From: Klenkia taihuensis
GTDB taxonomy: Bacteria; Actinomycetota; Actinomycetes; Mycobacteriales; Geodermatophilaceae
Reading direction: 5' to 3'
Length of the DNA: 64,000 bases
Assembly: GCF_900112525.1 (NCBI RefSeq)
Contig: NZ_FOMD01000003.1
Coordinates: 620,001-684,000 of the forward strand
Within the stretch, counting starts at the first letter, position 1, and each line of letters begins with the position of its first letter. The notes beneath the pieces are model-generated. The model did not search any database, had not been told where the DNA came from, and saw only the letters and a program-made list of their open reading frames with translations. A program made the translations under genes and the position numbers. This document shows positions 49,185 through 57,861 of the stretch, piece after piece.

Positions 49185-50102
49185 ATGCGACGGTGGGGCG
49201 GGCGGACGGCGGTGGTGACCGCCGCCCTGGTGGCGGGTCTGCTGGTCGAGGTGGGCCCGGCCACCGCCGCGCCCGCCGTCGCCGCGCCGGTCCCCCGCCC
49301 GGCCGCGGTCGCCCCGGCCGACCGGTTCGCCGCCGACCCGACCGCCGCCGGGCCGTCCCCGGCCCAGGCCGCCCGCGCCGCGTTCGGTCCGGTCGGGTCA
49401 CTGGTGGTCGTGGTCGCCCCCGACGAGCCCCGGCGGCCACCGGGCACCAGCGCGGACGCCGCCGCCCGGGCGACGGAGGGGACGTCGGTGGCCGGGAGCG
49501 CCGACGTCCCCGTGCCGACCGCGTCCCTGGTGAAGCTGTACCTGGCCGAGGGCATCCTGGCCGGGGCCCGCACCGCCGGGCGGGCGGTGCCCCCCGAGGA
49601 CCTGGCCCGGGTCGAGGCCATGCTCACCAGCTCCGACGACCCGTCGGCGTCCGAGCTCTGGGTGGCCTACGACGGCCCGGCGGTGCTCGCCGACGTCGTG
49701 GCCCGGTACGGGCTCACCGGCACCGGCCCGCCCACCCCCGACCCCGGCGCCTGGGGGTCCACCCGGTCGTCGGCGGCGGACCTGGCGCGGTTCCTGACCG
49801 CGCTGCCCGAGGTGGCGCACCCCGACGACGCCGCGCTGCTGCTGGGTGCCCTGGGCCGGGCGACGCCCACGGGCGCGGACGGCTTCGACCAGTCCTTCGG
49901 GTTGCTCTCCCCCGCCGTGGACGGCGTGGAGGCCGCCAAGCAGGGCTGGATGTGCTGCGTGGACGACGTCGCGCACCTGCACTCGGTGGGCCTGGCCGGG
50001 GACCGGGTGGTCGTGCTGCTCGCCGCGTTCCCGCCCGGGACGGACTGGGCCGTGGCCCGGGCCGCCCTGGACGCCGCCGCGGCGGCCGCGCTCAGCCGCT
50101 GA
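49185..50102 (+). CDS. Secreted serine beta-lactamase/transpeptidase-like protein
   Basis: 305 residues with a signal peptide (RTAVVTAALVAGLLVEVGPA TAAPA). A Pro/Ala-rich stretch follows, then the SxxK motif in VPTASLVKLYLAEGIL and an SDD triad in MLTSSDDPSASELW, as in class A beta-lactamase-like folds. A KTG-type motif is not obvious; KQGWMCC is at the expected place. It may bind cell-wall peptides without being an efficient lactamase. Its end overlaps the convergent GNAT gene by 11 bases. Confidence 0.8.
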   Translation: MRRWGGRTAVVTAALVAGLLVEVGPATAAPAVAAPVPRPAAVAPADRFAADPTAAGPSPAQAARAAFGPVGSLVVVVAPDEPRRPPGTSADAAARATEGTSVAGSADVPVPTASLVKLYLAEGILAGARTAGRAVPPEDLARVEAMLTSSDDPSASELWVAYDGPAVLADVVARYGLTGTGPPTPDPGAWGSTRSSAADLARFLTALPEVAHPDDAALLLGALGRATPTGADGFDQSFGLLSPAVDGVEAAKQGWMCCVDDVAHLHSVGLAGDRVVVLLAAFPPGTDWAVARAALDAAAAAALSR

Positions 50103-50916
50103 CGCGCTCGGCGACCAGGGTGGTGCCGATGCGGGCGAAGCCGACGCGCTCGTAGACGCGGGCGACGTCGTCGTCCCCGGCGGCGAGGAAGACCGTCTCC
50201 ACCGTCTCCCGTGCGTGCTCGACCAGCACCGAGGCCAGGCCGGCCCCCAGCCCGCGGCCGCGGTACCGGGGCAGCGTCGCGACGCCGACGATCTCGCTCA
50301 TGCCGTGGCCGTCGACGTCCTGCGGCTGGTGGGAGCCGACCGCGACCGGGGTGCCGTCCTCGACGGCGATCATCATCACCGTGCGGCCGGCGGCGATCCG
50401 CTCGCGCAGCACGCTGGTGGGCTGCGGCGGGTCGACCAGGCGGTCGGGGGCGGCACCGGGAGCCGAGGACACCGGCCCCTCGGCGGCACCGACGGGGACC
50501 GCGAAGGCCAGCTGGGCCAGCCGCTGGTAGGTCGCCAGCTGCGGGTCGTCGGCACCGACCAGGTAGAACCGCACACCCTCGGGCAGGGTCACCTCGACGT
50601 CGTCGACGGCGACCAGCAGCGGCAGCTCGTCCACGCCGAGGCCGGCCGCGCGCACGGCGTGGCCCAGGCCCGGGTTGCGCTGGGCGAACCACTCGACCGC
50701 CTCGGGCAGGTCGGCGGTGCGCTGGACGGCCAGCGCCTGCTCGACGTCGTCCTGGCCGACCGGGCCGCCGCCGGGGACCGGCCGGGCCGGGTAGGGCCAC
50801 TCGGGGGTGCCGACCGGCACGGCCAGCCCACCCACCGTGCGCACGGGGGTGTCGGGCAGGGGCGACTGCGCGAAGTACCGCTCGATGCGGTCCAGCAGGC
50901 CCGGTCGGGTCGGCAC
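50092..50916 (-). CDS. GNAT family N-acetyltransferase (long form)
   Basis: 274 residues from GTG with TAGGGT six bases upstream. The first 110 residues form a separate domain ([40 protein letters not shown]). The acetyltransferase part has [20 protein letters not shown], the acetyl-CoA loop, and [20 protein letters not shown]. The substrate is not known. Confidence 0.88.
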   Translation of the reverse strand: MPTRPGLLDRIERYFAQSPLPDTPVRTVGGLAVPVGTPEWPYPARPVPGGGPVGQDDVEQALAVQRTADLPEAVEWFAQRNPGLGHAVRAAGLGVDELPLLVAVDDVEVTLPEGVRFYLVGADDPQLATYQRLAQLAFAVPVGAAEGPVSSAPGAAPDRLVDPPQPTSVLRERIAAGRTVMMIAVEDGTPVAVGSHQPQDVDGHGMSEIVGVATLPRYRGRGLGAGLASVLVEHARETVETVFLAAGDDDVARVYERVGFARIGTTLVAERVSG

Positions 50917-50922
50917 ACCCGA

Positions 50923-50928
50923 ACCCTA
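50923..50928 (-). promoter_or_regulatory. Predicted leaderless -10 element of the long GNAT gene
   Basis: TAGGGT on the minus strand, six bases, then GTG at 50916. Confidence 0.55.
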
Positions 50929-50996
50929 GACGCGCCCGGCCCGGCCCACCCCGCGGCGGGGCCGGAGCCCACCCGGGCGAGGTGGGCGGCCTGCCG

Positions 50997-51968
50997 ATGG
51001 GCACCATGGTCGCCGTGACGGACGCCGCCCGCAGCCACCCCTCGCCCTACGCGGCGTTCGACCGGGCGCAGTGGCGGGCGTTGGCCGACGGGCAGGAGCT
51101 GCCGCTGGACGCCGAGCAGCTGGCCCGGCTGGCCTCCCTCGGCGACCGGATCGACCTGGAGGAGGTCCGCACCGTCTACCTGCCCCTGGCCCGGCTGCTC
51201 GCCCTGCACGTGGCCGCCAGCCGCCGGCTGTGGACCGCGCAGTCGGCGTTCCTGGGGGCCCGCACGGCCAAGGTGCCCTACGTCATCGCCGTCGCCGGCA
51301 GCGTCGCGGTGGGCAAGAGCACCACGGCCCGACTGCTGCAGGTGCTGCTGGCCGCCCAGCCGGACACCCCGCGGGTCGACCTGGTCACCACCGACGGGTT
51401 CCTGCACCCCAACGCAGTGCTCGAGGCCCGCGGGCAGCTCGGCCGCAAGGGTTTCCCGGAGACCTACGACCGGCGCGCGCTGCTGCGGTTCCTGGCCGAC
51501 GTCAAGAGCGGCCGGGGCACCGTGAGCGCGCCGCTGTACTCCCACCAGAGCTACGACGTGCTGCCCGACGAGCGGCAGGTCGTCGACACCCCCGACGTGC
51601 TGGTCCTCGAGGGCCTCAACGTGCTGCAGGCGGGCAACCGCGCCGACGGCCGGGTGCCCGAGGTCTTCCTGTCCGACTTCTTCGACTTCTCCGTCTACGT
51701 CGACGCCGCCGAGGCCGACGTGGAGCGCTGGTACGTCGAGCGCTTCCACGCCCTGCGCCGCACCGCCTTCCAGGACGAGCACGCCTACTTCCACCGCTTC
51801 GCCGACCTGACCGACGCCGAGGCCACCGAGACCGCGCGCGGCATCTGGGCGGCGGTGAACGGGCCCAACCTGCGCACCAACATCGCGCCCACCCGGTCGC
51901 GGGCCCGGCTCGTGCTGCAGAAGGCGGCAGACCACGCGGTGCGCCGGGTGCTGCTGCGCAAGCTCTGA
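50997..51968 (+). CDS. coaA: Pantothenate kinase (type I)
   Basis: The first enzyme of coenzyme A synthesis, phosphorylating pantothenate. The 323-residue protein has the P-loop GSVAVGKS (residues 101-108), [51 protein letters not shown] and ILEGLN-like [14 protein letters not shown]. The ATG at 50997 follows GAGGTGG by 11 bases; ATG 51006 and GTG 51015 are alternatives. It ends 13 bases from the convergent VOC gene. Confidence 0.95.
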   Translation: MGTMVAVTDAARSHPSPYAAFDRAQWRALADGQELPLDAEQLARLASLGDRIDLEEVRTVYLPLARLLALHVAASRRLWTAQSAFLGARTAKVPYVIAVAGSVAVGKSTTARLLQVLLAAQPDTPRVDLVTTDGFLHPNAVLEARGQLGRKGFPETYDRRALLRFLADVKSGRGTVSAPLYSHQSYDVLPDERQVVDTPDVLVLEGLNVLQAGNRADGRVPEVFLSDFFDFSVYVDAAEADVERWYVERFHALRRTAFQDEHAYFHRFADLTDAEATETARGIWAAVNGPNLRTNIAPTRSRARLVLQKAADHAVRRVLLRKL

Positions 51969-51981
51969 CCCCGGCGGGCAG

Positions 51982-52407
51982 CTAGTCGGGCAGCTGGGCC
52001 CGGCCGGCGTCGTCGAGCGGCCAGGCCGGGTTGTGCGCGATCTCCCAGCGGTGCCCGTCGGGGTCGGCGAAGACCCCGTTGTAGCCGCCCCAGAAGGTCT
52101 CGCTGCCCGCCCGCAGCACGGTGCCGTCCGCCGCGGCCGCCTCCGCCAGGACGGCGTCGACCTCCGCCGGGGACCCGACGTTGTGCGCCAGGGTGGTGCC
52201 GCCCCAGCCGCCGTGGTCGTCGGGCACCTCGGAGTCGGCGGCCAGCTCCGCCCGCGACCACAGCCCGAGGTGGGTGCCCGCACCCTGCAGGAACGCGACC
52301 TCGTCGGTGGACTGACTGGACTCCCGCCAGCCGAGCGCCTCGTAGAAGGCGCGGGCACGCGGCAGGTCGGTGGTACCGAGGGTGACGAGGCTGATGAAGG
52401 GTCTCAT
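51982..52407 (-). CDS. VOC (glyoxalase/bleomycin resistance) family protein
   Basis: 141 residues from ATG with CAGGGT on the minus strand (52415-52420) seven bases upstream. The paired beta-alpha-beta pattern is seen in LVTLGTTDLPRARAFYEALG and NGVFADPDGHRWEIAHNPAW, with metal-type His/Glu ends. The substrate cannot be told. Confidence 0.88.
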   Translation of the reverse strand: MRPFISLVTLGTTDLPRARAFYEALGWRESSQSTDEVAFLQGAGTHLGLWSRAELAADSEVPDDHGGWGGTTLAHNVGSPAEVDAVLAEAAAADGTVLRAGSETFWGGYNGVFADPDGHRWEIAHNPAWPLDDAGRAQLPD

Positions 52408-52414
52408 GGCGCCG

Positions 52415-52449
52415 ACCCTGGCACGGACCACCGACAGGTCGGGCATGCT
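52415..52449. promoter_or_regulatory. Divergent -10 pair for the VOC gene and the 52456 gene
   Basis: CAGGGT on the minus strand (52415-52420) and CATGCT on the plus strand (52444-52449) each lie six or seven bases before a start codon. Confidence 0.45.
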
Positions 52450-52455
52450 CGCCGC

Positions 52456-52923
52456 GTGGACTGGGAGCAGCAGGTGGCGCAGCTGTGGGCCGGGGACGTC
52501 GACGCCCCGGACTTCGTCGAGCGCGCGGCCGCGGTGGCGCAGGCGTGCCCGTACGACGACGGGTCGGGGCTGTTCGAGCTCGCCGGTGCCCACGACTCGA
52601 CCGGCTCGCCCGCCGAGGCGGTGCCGCGCTACCGGGAGGCACTGGCCCGCGGCCTGACCGGGGTGCGCCGGCGCCGGGCGACGATCCAGCTGGCCAGCTC
52701 GCTGCGCAACCTGGGTGACCCGGCGGCCGGGGTGGCGCTGCTGGAGCCCGAGCTCGCCGTGGACGACGAGCTGTCGGCCGCCGTGCGCGGGTTCCTGGCG
52801 CTGTGCCTGGCCGACACCGGTCGCGAGCGCGCGGCGCTCGGCCTGGCCCTCGGTGCGCTCGCCCCGACGCAGCCGCGCTACCAGCGCTCGCTGGCCGCCT
52901 ACGCCGAGGCCCTGGTCCGGTAG
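52456..52923 (+). CDS. Small tetratricopeptide-like protein
   Basis: 155 residues from GTG. Helix pairs of the TPR type are visible (LFELAGAHDSTGSPAEAVPR YREALARGLTGVRRRRATIQ LASSLRNLGDPAAGVALLEP ELAVDD), the usual bacterial tetratrico-peptide fold for protein contacts. No partner is known. Its end overlaps the convergent DinB-like gene by 25 bases. Confidence 0.8.
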   Translation: MDWEQQVAQLWAGDVDAPDFVERAAAVAQACPYDDGSGLFELAGAHDSTGSPAEAVPRYREALARGLTGVRRRRATIQLASSLRNLGDPAAGVALLEPELAVDDELSAAVRGFLALCLADTGRERAALGLALGALAPTQPRYQRSLAAYAEALVR

Positions 52924-53495
52924 AGGTCGCGCAGCACGGTGATCTCGCTGCCGTGGTGGACCAGCTCGCGGTTCAGGTGCAGCACCAGGTGCGCGAACGG
53001 GGCCTGCTGGTCGATCTCGGTCGCCTGGCTGCGGCCGACCGTCCACATCTCGGCCTCGGTCAGCCCCTCCACACCGTCCCGCCAGCGACCGACCGCCTCG
53101 GTCAGCGCGGCCACCCCGGCCTCGGCGGTGGGGTGGGCCAGCACCAGGTCGTCGCGGCGCAGCCGGTGGCCGCCGAAGGTCCACTCCCACCGCTCGGCGA
53201 AGACCTCGACCAGGTGGGCGACCAGCCAGGCGATCGTCCGCGGCCCCGGGTCGTCAGGACCGTCCGGCCACTCCGCCACCCACTCCCCCGCCCCCACCGC
53301 GCGACGGGTGGTCCCGCCGCGCGGCGCGACCGACAGCGCCCCCGGGGCGGGCTCCCACAGGTACTCCTCGTCGGGGAGGTCCTGCAGGTGCTGGTGGAGG
53401 TCGAGCCAGGAGAAGCCCAGCTGACCGGTGACCAGCGAGACGACGTCGGGCCGGGACAGCACGTCCCAGTCGAACTCCGGGGATCCGTAGGCCAT
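52899..53495 (-). CDS. DinB-like (DUF664/YfiT-type) protein
   Basis: 198 residues from ATG (MAYGSPEFDWDVLSRPDVVS). CAGGGT lies six bases upstream on the minus strand. The four-helix DinB pattern has metal-type His in TIAWLVAHLVEVFAERWEW and NRELVHHGSEITVLRDLYR. Members are thiol-dependent transferases or detoxifying enzymes. A link to mycothiol is inference. Confidence 0.82.
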   Translation of the reverse strand: MAYGSPEFDWDVLSRPDVVSLVTGQLGFSWLDLHQHLQDLPDEEYLWEPAPGALSVAPRGGTTRRAVGAGEWVAEWPDGPDDPGPRTIAWLVAHLVEVFAERWEWTFGGHRLRRDDLVLAHPTAEAGVAALTEAVGRWRDGVEGLTEAEMWTVGRSQATEIDQQAPFAHLVLHLNRELVHHGSEITVLRDLYRTRASA

Positions 53496-53501
53496 GGGCC
53501 C

Positions 53502-53553
53502 ACCCTGGCACCGGCCCCGCCAGGACGGAACCGTCGGACCCCGGGTGCAGGGT
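53502..53553. promoter_or_regulatory. Divergent -10 pair for the DinB-like gene and the second VOC gene
   Basis: CAGGGT on the minus strand (53502-53507) and CAGGGT on the plus strand (53548-53553), each six bases before an ATG. Confidence 0.5.
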
Positions 53554-53559
53554 GACGGC

Positions 53560-53970
53560 ATGGTGACCCCCGTGATCCGCCAGGTGGTGCTCGACGGCAC
53601 CGACGTGCGAAGGCTGGCCGAGTTCCACCGGCAGCTGTTCGGCTACGAGTACCGCCCCGGCGACGAGCCGCCGGCCGACGGGCCCGACGACCTCGAGTGG
53701 CTGGTGCTGCGCGGGCCCGGGGGCGCCGTGCAGCTGGCGTTCCAGCAGGTCGACGAGCTCACCCCGACCACCTGGCCGGACGACGCGGTGCCGATGCAGC
53801 TGCACCTGGACTGCTCGGTGCCCGACGTCGAGGCCCTGCAGGCGGTGCTCCACCGCGCGCTGGAGCTCGGCGGCACGTTGCGTCTCGACCGCAGCGAGGA
53901 CCCCGACGAGCCGCTCTACGTGGTCGCGGACCCGGCCGGGCACCCGCTCTGCCTGTTCGTCGCGGCCTGA
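53560..53970 (+). CDS. VOC family protein
   Basis: 136 residues from the ATG at 53560, supported by CAGGGT six bases upstream; a start 22 codons earlier would run through the promoter. The pattern QVVLDGTDVRRLAEFHRQLF, GYEYRPGDEPP, PMQLHLDCSVPDVEALQAVL and YVVADPAGHPLCLFVA fits the glyoxalase-like group common in actinobacteria. The substrate is unknown. Confidence 0.88.
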   Translation: MVTPVIRQVVLDGTDVRRLAEFHRQLFGYEYRPGDEPPADGPDDLEWLVLRGPGGAVQLAFQQVDELTPTTWPDDAVPMQLHLDCSVPDVEALQAVLHRALELGGTLRLDRSEDPDEPLYVVADPAGHPLCLFVAA

Positions 53971-53986
53971 CGGGAGACTGGGGTCC

Positions 53987-55426
53987 ATGACCGAGACCCC
54001 CGACGCCACCCGGCGCGCACCGCACGACCAGGCCTTCGGCCCCTGGGTGCAGACCACGCTGGCTGACGGGTGGGACCCCGAACCCGAGGCGCGCCACCCC
54101 GCCGTCCCCGGTGCGGCGCAGGCCGCGGCCGCGCACCGCGCCCGGCTGCTGGCCGCCCTGCCCGGCCGCGCCGTCGTCGTCCCGTCCGGGCACGCCCCGG
54201 TCCGCGCCAACGACACGGTGTACGGCTTCCGGCCGGCCAGCGCCTACACCTGGCTGACCGGCGACCAGGCCGAGGGCGCCGTGCTGGTGCTGCGGCCCGA
54301 CGGCGTGGCCACCGTCTACCTGCCGCCGTCGGCCGGCCCCGGCACGCTCACCTACGTCACCGACCGCCGCGAGGGCGCGCTGTGGGTCGGCGGCGTCCCC
54401 TCGGCGAGGACCACCGCGCAGCAGCTGCAGGTGCAGGTCCGCCCGCGCACCGAGCTGGCCGCCGACCTCGCCGCGCTCGACCGCCCCCGGCTGCTCGGTG
54501 GCGTCGAGCCCGACCTCGGCGCCGGCGACCCGGAGCTGGCCCGCACCGTCGACCGGCTGCGCGCGGTGAAGGACGACTGGGAGGTCGACCGGCTCGCCGA
54601 GGCCTGCGCGGCCACCGCCCGCGGGTTCGCCGACGTCGCCCGCGAGCTGCCCGGCCTGCTGGCCACCGGCGGCCGGCGCGGCGAGCGCTGGCTGGAGGGC
54701 ACCTTCTGGCGGCGGGCCCGGCTGGAGGGCAACGACGTCGGCTACTCCTCCATCGTCGCGGCCGGTGCGCACGGCACCTCCCTGCACTGGGCCCCGGTCG
54801 ACGGCGACATCCGCCCCGGCGAGCTGCTGCTGGCCGACATGGGCGTGGAGACGACCTCGCTCTACACCGCCGACGTCACCCGCACCTTCCCCGTCGACGG
54901 CACCTGGACCGGTGTGCAGCGGCGGGTCCACGGTGCCGTGCACGAGGCGCACCACGCCGGCATCGCCGAGGTCCGCGCCGGCAACCCGTTCCTGGCCGCG
55001 CACCTGGCCGCGCAGTGGGTGCTGGCCGACCACCTGCACCGCTGGGGGCTGATCGAGCACACCGCCGACGACGCCGTGCACCCCGACCTCGACCGGCCCG
55101 GCGCCGGGGCGCACCGGCGGTACACGCTGCACTCGACCAGCCACCTGCTGGGCCTGGACGTGCACGACTGCGCGAAGCTGGACGGGGCCGAGTACCTGGA
55201 CACCGTGCTCGAGCCCGGGCACTGCCTCACCGTCGAGCCCGGGCTCTACTTCCAGGTCAACGACCGCACCGTGCCCGCCGAGCTGCGCGGGCTCGCCGTC
55301 CGGCTCGAGGACGACCTGGTGGTCACCGACGGCGCGCCCCGGGTCCTGTCCGACGCGCTGCCCACCGACGCCGACGGCCTCACCGCCTGGCTGGCCGACG
55401 CGCAGGCTCAGCCCTTCGGCGCGTAG
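53987..55426 (+). CDS. Xaa-Pro aminopeptidase (aminopeptidase P)
   Basis: 479 residues from ATG. The AMP N-terminal domain (ALPGRAVVVPSGHAPVRAND) is followed by the M24B domain with metal ligands in LLADMGVETTSLYTADVTRT FPVDGTW, HSTSHLLGLDVHD, TVEPGLYFQ and VRLEDDLVVT. It removes the N-terminal residue before proline. It is distinct from the M24 gene at 19986 by the larger N-terminal domain. Its end overlaps the convergent response-regulator gene by 19 bases. Confidence 0.93.
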   Translation: MTETPDATRRAPHDQAFGPWVQTTLADGWDPEPEARHPAVPGAAQAAAAHRARLLAALPGRAVVVPSGHAPVRANDTVYGFRPASAYTWLTGDQAEGAVLVLRPDGVATVYLPPSAGPGTLTYVTDRREGALWVGGVPSARTTAQQLQVQVRPRTELAADLAALDRPRLLGGVEPDLGAGDPELARTVDRLRAVKDDWEVDRLAEACAATARGFADVARELPGLLATGGRRGERWLEGTFWRRARLEGNDVGYSSIVAAGAHGTSLHWAPVDGDIRPGELLLADMGVETTSLYTADVTRTFPVDGTWTGVQRRVHGAVHEAHHAGIAEVRAGNPFLAAHLAAQWVLADHLHRWGLIEHTADDAVHPDLDRPGAGAHRRYTLHSTSHLLGLDVHDCAKLDGAEYLDTVLEPGHCLTVEPGLYFQVNDRTVPAELRGLAVRLEDDLVVTDGAPRVLSDALPTDADGLTAWLADAQAQPFGA

Positions 55427-56085
55427 CGCTGCTCGGGCCGGCCGGTGGTGCCGTAGCGCAGCTGCAGGTCCAGCCGGCCGTCGGCGTCCAGCGCCGCGAG
55501 GTGCCGCTGCGCCGTCGCCCGGGAGACCCCGGTGGCGGCGGCCAGCTCGGCGGCCGACCGCGGCTCACCGGCCTCCCGCAACGCCTGCAGCAGCAGGTCG
55601 CGGGTGGCCGAGGACGCCGTCCGGGCCGGCGCGCCGCCCTCGCCGCGCAGCGCGTGCAGAGCGGCGTCGGCGAGCTCCTGGTCCACCTCGAGCGCGTCGT
55701 CGAGCACCCGCCGGAACCGGGCGTAGGCCCGCAGCCGGGCCTGCAGCACCCGCTCGGGGAACGGCTTGACCAGGTAGCCCAGCGCACCGGCCCGCAGCGC
55801 CGCGCGGAAGGTGGGCAGCTCGGTGGCCGCGGACAGCACGAAGGCGTCGCAGTCCAGCTCGGGCAGCAGGCCGATGCCCGACCCGTCGGGCAGGTAGACG
55901 TCGACCAGCGCCAGGTCGAAGGGCGGTGCGCCGGAGCTGCGCCGGGCAGCCACCGCCGTCCGCGCGGCCGCCCGGGTGCCGGCGCGCGCGGCCACGGTGA
56001 ACCCGGGGACGCCGGCCACCGCCCGCGCGTGCAGCTCGGCCACCCGGAAGTCGTCGTCGACCACCAGCACCGCGAAGTCGCTCAC
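55408..56085 (-). CDS. Response regulator of the CitB/DpiA type
   Basis: 225 residues from GTG. The receiver domain has acidic start VLVVDDDFRV, phospho-acceptor Asp62 in LALVDVYLPDGSG and Lys in LVKPFPERVL. A C-terminal HTH (TRDLLLQALREAGEPRSAAE LAAATGVSRATAQRHLAALD) binds DNA. It overlaps the upstream kinase gene by four bases. The direct repeats in front of the CitM-type transporter are its likely target. Confidence 0.93.
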   Translation of the reverse strand: MSDFAVLVVDDDFRVAELHARAVAGVPGFTVAARAGTRAAARTAVAARRSSGAPPFDLALVDVYLPDGSGIGLLPELDCDAFVLSAATELPTFRAALRAGALGYLVKPFPERVLQARLRAYARFRRVLDDALEVDQELADAALHALRGEGGAPARTASSATRDLLLQALREAGEPRSAAELAAATGVSRATAQRHLAALDADGRLDLQLRYGTTGRPEQRYAPKG

Positions 56086-57704
56086 GTCGCCCCGCCCTCC
56101 TCCAGCACCCCGGGCAGCTCCACCACGAAGACCGCCCCGCCCAGCTCGCCGTCCCCACCGGCCGAGGCCAGCCGGGCCTCCCCGCCACGGGCCCGGGCCA
56201 CCTGCCGCACCAGGCCCAGCCCGATGCCGCCCTCGCCCGAGGGCCGGGTGGTCACCCCGGGCTCGAAGACCCGGTCGCCCAGCTCCACCGGCACCCCGGC
56301 GCCGTTGTCGGCCACCGCGACCACCAGGGTCCTGCCGTCGGCGACCAGGTCCAGCTCGACCACGCCGTCGGGACGACCGGCCAGGGCGGTGACCGCGTTG
56401 TCGACCAGGTTGCCCAGCACGGTGGTGACGTCGACCGGGTCGGCGAGCCGGGCCCGCACCGACACCCCGCCGAGGCGCAGCTGCACGCCGCCCTCCCGGG
56501 CGTGCGCGGCCTTGGCCGCGACGAAGGCCTGCAGGTAGGGGTCGGCGACGGCGTCCAGGCCCTCGACGGCGGTGCCCAGTGGGCCGGTGCCCAGCAGCGT
56601 GTGCACGTACTCCCCCGCCTCCTCGGCACTGCCTGCGTCCAGCAGCCCGGAGACCAGGTGCAGCCGGTTGGCGAACTCGTGCCGCTGCGCCCGCAGCACG
56701 GTGCCGGCCTCGGCGACGGCGTCCAGCTGGCGGGTGAGCAGCTCGACGTCGGTGCGGTCGCGCAGGGTCAGCACGACGCCCAGCCCGCGGCCGTCGCGCT
56801 CCACCCGCCGGGACGAGCACAGCAGCGCCCGGTCGGCGAGCACGGTCAGCCGGGGCACGGGGTCGGGCTCGGCGGCCAGCGCGCGCAGCGCGAACGGCCA
56901 GTCCGCGGTCGGGTCACCGGGCTCCACGGGGCGGCCGAGCAGCCGGACGGCCTCCTCGTTGGCCAGCACCACGCGGCCGTCGGCGCCCACCGCCACCACG
57001 CCGTCACCGATGCCGTGCAGCACGGCCTCGTGGCCCTGCAGCAGCCCGCCGATCTCCTCGGGCTCCACGCCGTGGGTCAGCCGGCGCAGCCGGCGGGTGA
57101 GCAGCACCGCGCTGGCGATGCCGCCGAGCAGGGCCAGCGCGGCGGTGCCCCCGGCCAGCAGCGTCGCCTCCCGGGCCAGCCGGTCGACCTCCGCGACCGC
57201 GACGCCGACCGAGACCTCGCCGACCACCCGGTCGGACCCGGGCGCGCGCACCGGCACCTTCGCGCGGGCGGCGGGGCCGAGGGTGCCGGTGTCCTCCTCG
57301 ACCACCTCGCCGCCGGCCAGCGGGACCGACGGGTCGCTGCTGACGCGCTGGCCCAGCCGGTCGGGCACCGGGTGGGCGATCCGCAGACCGCGGTCGTCGG
57401 TCACCACCACGAACAGGGCCCCCGTGCGCTCCCGGGCGTCCTCGGCCGCGGCCTGCACCGGCCCCTCGACCAGTGCGGCGGCCGGGGCCGGGGCGGCGTC
57501 GCTGGCGGCCTCGGCCCCGGCCCGCACGTCGTCGTCCTCGGCCACGCTGCGGGCGATGGCCAGCGCGAGCCGGCCGGCGTCCTGCTCCACCTGGCGCTGG
57601 AGCACCCAGGCCGAGCCGCCGAAGGCGACCACCAGCACCACGGCGACCAGCAGCACGAGCACGGCCAGCGTCTGGGTGGTGAACGACCAGCGCCGGGGGT
57701 GCAC
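56082..57704 (-). CDS. Sensor histidine kinase of the CitA/DcuS type
   Basis: 540 residues from GTG with TAGCCT six bases upstream. Two membrane helices (residues 12-36 and about 190-206) bracket an outer PAS-like sensor domain. A cytoplasmic PAS domain (LLQGHEAVLHGIGDGVVAVG), the phospho-His342 in LRAQRHEFANRLHLVSG, and the ATP-binding NLVDNAVTAL and VADNGAGVP follow. It probably senses citrate or another di/tricarboxylate and controls the transporter next door. Confidence 0.93.
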   Translation of the reverse strand: MHPRRWSFTTQTLAVLVLLVAVVLVVAFGGSAWVLQRQVEQDAGRLALAIARSVAEDDDVRAGAEAASDAAPAPAAALVEGPVQAAAEDARERTGALFVVVTDDRGLRIAHPVPDRLGQRVSSDPSVPLAGGEVVEEDTGTLGPAARAKVPVRAPGSDRVVGEVSVGVAVAEVDRLAREATLLAGGTAALALLGGIASAVLLTRRLRRLTHGVEPEEIGGLLQGHEAVLHGIGDGVVAVGADGRVVLANEEAVRLLGRPVEPGDPTADWPFALRALAAEPDPVPRLTVLADRALLCSSRRVERDGRGLGVVLTLRDRTDVELLTRQLDAVAEAGTVLRAQRHEFANRLHLVSGLLDAGSAEEAGEYVHTLLGTGPLGTAVEGLDAVADPYLQAFVAAKAAHAREGGVQLRLGGVSVRARLADPVDVTTVLGNLVDNAVTALAGRPDGVVELDLVADGRTLVVAVADNGAGVPVELGDRVFEPGVTTRPSGEGGIGLGLVRQVARARGGEARLASAGGDGELGGAVFVVELPGVLEEGGAT

Positions 57705-57710
57705 CCGGGC

Positions 57711-57716
57711 AGGCTA
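57711..57716 (-). promoter_or_regulatory. Predicted leaderless -10 element of the two-component operon
   Basis: TAGCCT on the minus strand, six bases, then the GTG of the kinase gene at 57704. Confidence 0.55.
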
Positions 57717-57727
57717 CGCCGGGCGGT

Positions 57728-57763
57728 GCGCAGAACGCGCAGAACCAGCTCATCGCGGAGAAC
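57728..57763. promoter_or_regulatory. Direct repeats GCGCAGAAC upstream of the transporter
   Basis: GCGCAGAAC occurs at 57728-57736 and 57737-57745, and GCGGAGAAC at 57755-57763, at steps of 9 and 18 bases. They lie about 45 bases before a likely -10 (TAGCGT at 57807-57812) of the transporter gene. Probable binding site of the response regulator. Confidence 0.5.
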
Positions 57764-57861
57764 GGATCACTTCGCGCGCAAGCGCTGTGGCGCACGCCAC
57801 CGCTCCTAGCGTCGCTGGCACCCAGGCCCGTGGGGGCCGTCACACACGATGAGGAGCACCG

